Of a DNA stretch of 18,860 bases, positions 15,643 to 18,860 are shown piece by piece (position 1 is the stretch's first letter; each line of letters opens with the position of its first letter). Made by a program: the position numbers and the translations under genes. Source of the stretch: Alphaproteobacteria bacterium UBA2903 (lineage in GTDB: Bacteria > Pseudomonadota > Alphaproteobacteria > CAAGCB01 > CAG-977); NCBI GenBank assembly GCA_002349565.1, contig DEDN01000033.1, positions 14,042 to 32,901 of the forward strand. The letters run 5' to 3'. Under the pieces are notes generated by a model. The model had not been told where the DNA came from and made no database searches. It saw only the letters and a program-made list of their open reading frames with translations.

Positions 15643-16019
15643 GTTCGAAAATCATACAGCAAGAATGACCGTTTGACCTTTAAAGCCGACCGATTCAAAT
15701 CGGGGCTTCTGAACATACGTCAAATCCTCCCCGATCCATGACGGAAATCGGGGATATAATCCCGCCTTGCCATACGCAAAGGGGTTATACGGCGTTCATA
15801 TCAAACACCGCTTGCTGTAAGAGCTTTCGACGGCTCCGAACCTGTCTGTTTCAGGCTCTGTTTGCCGTCGGCACTATTGCCGACGACAGATGCGAAAAGA
15901 ATAGAGGGTTTCTTGTTTTCACGCAAGCACAAAGCGGATTTTCCGAAAAACCTTCTTGCTCTGTTTCCTTGTGTCCGATAGACTTGTGCCCAGTATTTCA
16001 ACCAAAAGGAATTTTCACC
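15643..16019. other. Intergenic region between methyltransferase and HNH gene, rich in inverted repeats
   Basis: No convincing gene is seen in these 377 bases, although one frame remains open from 15738 into the HNH gene. Structures on the plus strand are: AAGCC-CCGAT / ATCGG-GGCTT (15683-15708, two-base bulge); CCCCGAT (15729-15735) with ATCGGGG (15747-15753), followed at once by TATAAT (15755-15760); CGACGGC (15828-15834) with GCCGTCG (15864-15870); and CGTCGGCA (15866-15873) with TGCCGACG (15878-15885). The last two share bases and cannot form together. TATAAT could be the -10 box of the HNH gene, giving a leader of about 250 nt, but no -35 is recognisable. Confidence 0.45.
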
Positions 16020-16586
16020 ATGCCCGATAAAGAAGTCAAAACGATTCAAGACTTGATCTTTTACCAATACGCCAAAATCATCGCCAAAAGCGCGATGAAG
16101 ACGGGCGACAATGAAACGGCGAAGAAAAATCACTACGGCTTTATCAAAAAGACTTTTCGCGAGTTGCGCGACGGGAAAAAGTCTTGGTCGGACATTTTGC
16201 GCGAGGATTTGCAATTCGTTGAATCGGACAAGGTGTGCGCGTATTGCGGCGCGACCGGGACCATGACCATAGACCACATCATTCCCAAAAGCCTGCGCAT
16301 CAACGACCGCTGCGCGACGTGCGACAAAATCCAAGGCATTCACAACATCGTTTACGCCTGCAAGCATTGCAACAGCGCGAAAGGCGACACGGGGCTTTAC
16401 ACGTTTTTCAACAAACTGAACGGAACGGTCCATAATTCCGACTTGGTTCCGCCCCTGTTGGAAAAGAAATATTTAAAGCTGATGTGGTGCTGCCACAACT
16501 GCGCGGGAACGCTGGGTGCCGCCGATTTAAACGGGGATGGTCGGCTAGATGTCTTGGACATTGACGCGATTATCAACCGCAATTAA
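16020..16586 (+). CDS. Stand-alone HNH endonuclease with a dockerin-like C-terminal motif
   Basis: The 188-residue protein has a helical Lys-rich N-terminus (1-68) and an HNH nuclease core: C73-x2-C76, D85-H86 in TIDHIIPKS, N109 in GIHNIVYAC, then C114-x2-C117 and N118. It should bind a metal ion and nick or cut DNA. The last 20 residues (169-188) read as a calcium-loop F-hand, D169-x-N171-x-D173-G-x-L-x3-D180, as in one dockerin repeat; a full dockerin has two. ATG 16020 follows AAAGGA (16005-16010) by 9 nt and is preferred to the open frame from 15738. It is divergent from the methyltransferase-DUF262 unit and might belong to it, or be an independent homing or defence nuclease. Confidence 0.8.
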   Translation: MPDKEVKTIQDLIFYQYAKIIAKSAMKTGDNETAKKNHYGFIKKTFRELRDGKKSWSDILREDLQFVESDKVCAYCGATGTMTIDHIIPKSLRINDRCATCDKIQGIHNIVYACKHCNSAKGDTGLYTFFNKLNGTVHNSDLVPPLLEKKYLKLMWCCHNCAGTLGAADLNGDGRLDVLDIDAIINRN

Positions 16587-16594
16587 CCATTACT

Positions 16595-16670
16595 AGCCTT
16601 GATGCGGATGTATCCGTGCAAACCAAGGCTGAGATTGCCGCGGCGGATTGCATCCGCCTCGCAATTGCGG
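16595..16670. repeat. REP-like palindromic repeats after the HNH gene
   Basis: Two stacked palindromes: AGCCTTG (16595-16601) with CAAGGCT (16624-16630), enclosing GCGGAT/ATCCGT; and ATTGC-GGCGGAT (16634-16648) with ATCCGCC-GCAAT (16652-16665). The second matches the GATTGC...CTCGCAAT half of a widespread bacterial interspersed palindrome. A T-rich stretch after 16670 might also give terminator activity for the HNH gene. Confidence 0.55.
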
Positions 16671-16697
16671 TTTTATGTTTTAATATCAATATATTAT

Positions 16698-16800
16698 CGA
16701 AATCACGAGGAGCGGAGCGACGTGGTGATCTCATGCAAGTATTGGCACTTGTGCCGACCTGTTCCGGGATTGCTTCACCCGCTTGCGCGGGTTCGCAAGT
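16698..16800. repeat. REP/MITE-like interspersed palindromic element
   Basis: The left half (16702-16732) contains ATCACGAGGAGCGGAGCGAC and GTGGTGATCTC, whose ends are complementary. The right half (16767-16799) is GGGATTGCTTCACCCGC with GCGGGTTCGCAAG. Together they match the common GCGAGGAGCGAAGCGACG...GATTGCTTC...TCGCAA element found in many genomes, whose accidental translation gives NHEERSDVVIS-like peptides. Between the halves is a small GGCAC/GTGCC hairpin. I see no coding gene in 16587-16901. Confidence 0.65.
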
Positions 16801-16871
16801 TCGAGTCTGGAGTCTTCCCCGTGCGGGCAGCAGTAGCGAAAGGAGGACGGACCGAAATCCATCCCCCTTTC

Positions 16872-16899
16872 TTCCCGTTAGAATGTGTGTATACGGGAA
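16872..16899. repeat. Inverted repeat downstream of the cysteine-rich operon
   Basis: TTCCCGT (16872-16878) and ACGGGAA (16893-16899) form a 7-bp stem with a 14-nt loop, just after the stop codon at 16902 of the minus-strand operon. On the minus strand it is not followed by a T run; on the plus strand it is followed by ATTCTATTTTTT. It is a weak terminator candidate. Confidence 0.35.
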
Positions 16900-16901
16900 T
16901 T

Positions 16902-17600
16902 CTATTTTTTACAGCAGCAGCTTTTGTCTTTTGCTGTTTTCGTATACCCCGCCGCACAGATTGCAAAGTCGCAATAGCTTACGCAAGCACCGTTGCGCAA
17001 AAATGTGCCGCTCGGACAATTTTGGCATTTTCCGTCAACACATTGCTGACCCGCCGCACAATCCGAAGCTTGCACGCATTCCGGCGTGTTCTCCTGTACA
17101 TTGTCCGAAGCTTTGCAGCAGCAGCCGTCGGCGCGTTCGACTTTGGCATAGCCGTCCCCGCATGTTGCAAAGTCGCAAAAACTCACGCATTCGCTGCCGT
17201 ACATAAACGTACCCGCCGCACAGCCGCAGCCCCCGTTGCCGTTCGCCGTTGAATCGCCGCAATTGCAATCCTCTTCACCGGACAAACAAGCTTCGCAAAT
17301 TCCGTCCACGCACTTGAAGCCGCCCTCGCAATCCGAAGTCCTGTTGCACGATCCTGAGTCCTGGCACAGTCCGAGCAAGCAAGTTTTCCCCGCAGGACAA
17401 CGGTTTTTGTCGTCGCAATAAATGCACTTGCCGTCTTTGCACAGCCCCGTTTTGCATTGGTCATGCGACGAACAGACTTTTTGATGAACGCGCATACCGT
17501 TAACACCGATTTTGCTTTCGCCGCCGCCAAGCTTGTAAGAACGGGCTTGCGCGGAAAAAGCCAGAAAACAGAGAGCCGCCATCAAAACCGATTTTTTCAT
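16902..17600 (-). CDS. Secreted cysteine-rich repeat protein (232 aa)
   Basis: A signal peptide (MKKSVLMAALCFLAFSAQA, cut near residue 19) predicts export. The mature part has about 34 cysteines in 213 residues, so it is probably held by disulfides. Three copies of a short module C-x5-C-x4/5-C-x4-C-x2-C lie at about 43-62, 85-105 and 175-195 (the last two share CVDG-C). Two copies of a longer module (about 130-162 and 198-231) run GTF-x5/6-CVS-aromatic-CDFA-x-C-x2-GY and end in CCCK. The short module resembles Dickkopf-type cysteine-rich domains. No enzyme motif or membrane anchor is visible. ATG 17600 follows AGGGAGG by 8 nt; only 17 nt separate it from the upstream cysteine-rich gene, so they form an operon. 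Function is unknown. Confidence 0.8.
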   Translation of the reverse strand: MKKSVLMAALCFLAFSAQARSYKLGGGESKIGVNGMRVHQKVCSSHDQCKTGLCKDGKCIYCDDKNRCPAGKTCLLGLCQDSGSCNRTSDCEGGFKCVDGICEACLSGEEDCNCGDSTANGNGGCGCAAGTFMYGSECVSFCDFATCGDGYAKVERADGCCCKASDNVQENTPECVQASDCAAGQQCVDGKCQNCPSGTFLRNGACVSYCDFAICAAGYTKTAKDKSCCCKK

Positions 17601-17617
17601 GGTTTTGCCCTCCCTGT

Positions 17618-18781
17618 TCATTCCACGCAACAGCCGTCGCAATCGCCCGAATAGTCGGCGGAAAATTTCAAAGGCGGTTTGCATGTCACGACAGGCGTGC
17701 AAGCCGACGTCGAAGCGTTATAGGCATAGCCTTTGTCGCACGTCGCATTCGTGCAGGTGCCGTCGGAAGAACATGCGGAGCAAGTGCCGTTTGTTACGGA
17801 TATATTCGAACACGATTGGCACTTGCCCGTCGAATCGGCGTACTGCCCGTCGGTGCAAGAGGGCGCAGCCATAACACACGAACCGTTCGTCAACGTGTAG
17901 CCGTCATTACAACTTGTGCATTGTCCCCAATCCGAGCAATCGGCGCAGTTTTCCGGACAGCAGTAAACATAAGGACGCACCTCACCCCAATATTCCATAT
18001 CATTAATCAAATAAAAAGGTCCATCCTGCTCTTTTATAAACGCTCCTAGCGCGAATTTCTGAGTACTCCCGTCGGAACACTGTGCAACCTTACAAAGTCT
18101 ACGGAATTGACTGACTGGGATTTGATCGCCATTGATTTGTTCGGACGCTCCCGCACAATATTCCCCGCAAACGCCCCCTTCCAGTTTTACCTCGGTTTGA
18201 CAGACTTTTTCGCAAACACCATTGATCGGCGCGTAGCCGTATTTGCAATAGCAATACCTCCCTTCTTCACCTGGCTCGTAGGGGTCGTTGCACCGTGTGC
18301 AAAGGCCTCTGCTGTCGCAGACGGCACAGTTTTCCGGACATTCTCTGCATCCTTTTTCGTCAGAGTTAAAGTATTGCCCTGCCGGACACGTACCTCCTCC
18401 ATATCCACTTACACGTACACATTTGCCGTTGCTTAATGTGTAGCCTCTTTTGCAGGAAGAACATTCTTCTGTTCCATAACAGATATCGCACCCCTCAATA
18501 ACTGAACTACATGACGCGCGATCATAGCTAATAATACGTTTTTCATCATAAACAATCACCCTGCAAGCATAATCTGAAGGATTACAGCTTTCATATTTGC
18601 CGGTTAGAGGATTATAAAATCGCCCCGGATCGCGCCGAGGTTCCCAGCCACCATAGCAAGTACATACAGCATCAAAGCCCTCTGTCCGGAGGGTCTCGGA
18701 ACAGTTATCCATACACGTCAGTGCGCAAATCGAATTCGGGAAAGCAAACAACCCGACCAAAACCAACAAAAATTTCTTCAT
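17618..18781 (-). CDS. Secreted cysteine-rich repeat protein (387 aa)
   Basis: A signal peptide (MKKFLLVLVGLFAFPNSICA, cut near 20) is followed by a cysteine-dense ectodomain. Modules of the type CPENCAxCxxxGxCTxCNDxY occur at about 148-170 and 275-303, with a degenerate copy at 98-122, and CxxGQYxxxxxxC at 132-145 and 309-321. The CxxC spacing resembles furin-like/EGF-like repeats and Giardia variant surface proteins. Residues 222-270, few in cysteine, break the repeat pattern and may be a separate domain. The protein ends CDGCCVE, without a membrane helix or sortase motif. ATG 18781 follows a perfect AGGAGG (18792-18787) by 5 nt and is preferred over in-frame start 18802. First gene of the operon; surface or secreted role is inferred. 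Confidence 0.8.
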   Translation of the reverse strand: MKKFLLVLVGLFAFPNSICALTCMDNCSETLRTEGFDAVCTCYGGWEPRRDPGRFYNPLTGKYESCNPSDYACRVIVYDEKRIISYDRASCSSVIEGCDICYGTEECSSCKRGYTLSNGKCVRVSGYGGGTCPAGQYFNSDEKGCRECPENCAVCDSRGLCTRCNDPYEPGEEGRYCYCKYGYAPINGVCEKVCQTEVKLEGGVCGEYCAGASEQINGDQIPVSQFRRLCKVAQCSDGSTQKFALGAFIKEQDGPFYLINDMEYWGEVRPYVYCCPENCADCSDWGQCTSCNDGYTLTNGSCVMAAPSCTDGQYADSTGKCQSCSNISVTNGTCSACSSDGTCTNATCDKGYAYNASTSACTPVVTCKPPLKFSADYSGDCDGCCVE

Positions 18782-18792
18782 AACCGCCTCCT

Positions 18793-18813
18793 GCCCCCGC
18801 AATTTTCGGGGGC
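18793..18813 (-). promoter_or_regulatory. GC-rich leader hairpin abutting the Shine-Dalgarno
   Basis: On the minus strand GCCCCCG (18813-18807) pairs with CGGGGGC (18799-18793) around a 7-nt loop. The last paired base touches AGGAGG (18792-18787), the ribosome-binding site of the 387-residue cysteine-rich protein, so folding could affect initiation. Confidence 0.55.
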
Positions 18814-18818
18814 AAAAT

Positions 18819-18858
18819 ATACAATCTTTATTGTATCATACACCCCCCCCCCCCCCCC
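18819..18858 (-). promoter_or_regulatory. Putative promoter with A/T dyad and 16-nt homopolymer
   Basis: ATACAAT (18819-18825) and ATTGTAT (18830-18836) form a perfect 7-bp dyad. On the minus strand TATGAT (18841-18836, sharing a base with the dyad) could be a -10 box; immediately upstream, after two bases, is a run of 16 G (C on the plus strand, 18843-18858). A -35 box would fall at or just beyond the run, near the window edge. Confidence 0.4.
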
Positions 18859-18860
18859 GT

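Noticed and set aside
15683..15708. tRNA remnant (TTCAAAT with flanking stem)
   Set aside because: The stem closing pair would be A-C rather than G-C, and no acceptor or anticodon arm is present.
13421..15753. AAATCGG motifs at 13427, 15697 and 15747 as island-end direct repeats or regulator sites
   Set aside because: Seven bases is too short to be meaningful in this composition without comparison to other genomes.
15738..16019. 94-residue N-terminal extension of the HNH nuclease
   Set aside because: The region is palindrome-rich and non-protein-like, and ATG 16020 has a good Shine-Dalgarno.
15640..16586. HEARO/IscB-type system (structured RNA beside an HNH gene)
   Set aside because: The protein is only 188 residues, with no RuvC or bridge-helix part, and the RNA lacks recognisable HEARO features.
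13387..16805. Prophage or integrative element in tRNA-Leu
   Set aside because: No integrase or phage genes and no direct repeat of the tRNA 3' end were found.
16599..17252. Plus-strand ORFs with NHEERSDVVIS-like peptide
   Set aside because: This peptide is the well-known translation of an interspersed repeat, and the frame then runs antisense to the cysteine-rich gene.
1..18860. CRISPR array
   Set aside because: No regularly spaced direct repeats with unique spacers are visible.

Overview
The window looks like a compact chromosome segment from a Gram-negative bacterium, most probably an uncultured, host-associated alphaproteobacterium. The evidence is: a short Psd proenzyme with an FGS cleavage motif overlapping pssA; an LptM-type lipoprotein overlapping lysA; and a zinc-ribbon/DUF3426 gene divergent from an ftsE-ftsX-ydcF-plsC run, an order I associate with alphaproteobacteria. 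LptM, outer-membrane-type lipoproteins and a TlpA-like periplasmic protein imply two membranes. The lineage call is inference; no rRNA or taxonomic marker was checked.

Positions 1-13420 are mostly housekeeping. A partial tRNA-Pro is followed by a membrane-anchored LysM protein, the psd-pssA phosphatidylethanolamine operon, a terminator, and polA, whose proofreading site looks dead. On the minus strand lie a TlpA-like thioredoxin, gpt and a flavin reductase with a long charged repetitive tail. Then come lptM-lysA (plus), a zinc-ribbon membrane protein (minus), the tightly overlapping ftsE-ftsX-ydcF-plsC operon (plus), an OmpA-like lipoprotein (minus) and an intact tRNA-Leu(TAA) with its own terminator. 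Genes are packed tightly: 4-nt ATGA overlaps recur, and two convergent gene pairs overlap at their stop codons.

Positions 13440-16805 are an accessory segment directly downstream of tRNA-Leu. On the minus strand an EcoRI-family adenine methyltransferase overlaps a DUF262-HNH nuclease by 20 nt, a likely two-gene restriction-modification or related defence unit. The methyltransferase start is preceded by a strong hairpin whose outer stem contains its Shine-Dalgarno. Divergent from it is a small HNH nuclease with a C-terminal dockerin-like calcium-loop motif and a long leader that can form mutually exclusive hairpins. Two palindromic REP-like elements of the widespread GCGAGGAGCGAAGCGACG type close the segment.

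Positions 16902-18860 hold a minus-strand operon of two secreted, very cysteine-rich proteins built from repeated modules that resemble eukaryotic cysteine-rich extracellular domains. Upstream of them lie a hairpin abutting a strong Shine-Dalgarno, a possible -10 box, and a 16-nt C/G homopolymer that could act as a phase-variation tract. The strongest candidates for something new are the DUF262-HNH/EcoRI-methylase unit with its RBS-sequestering leader and the cysteine-rich operon with its homopolymer promoter.
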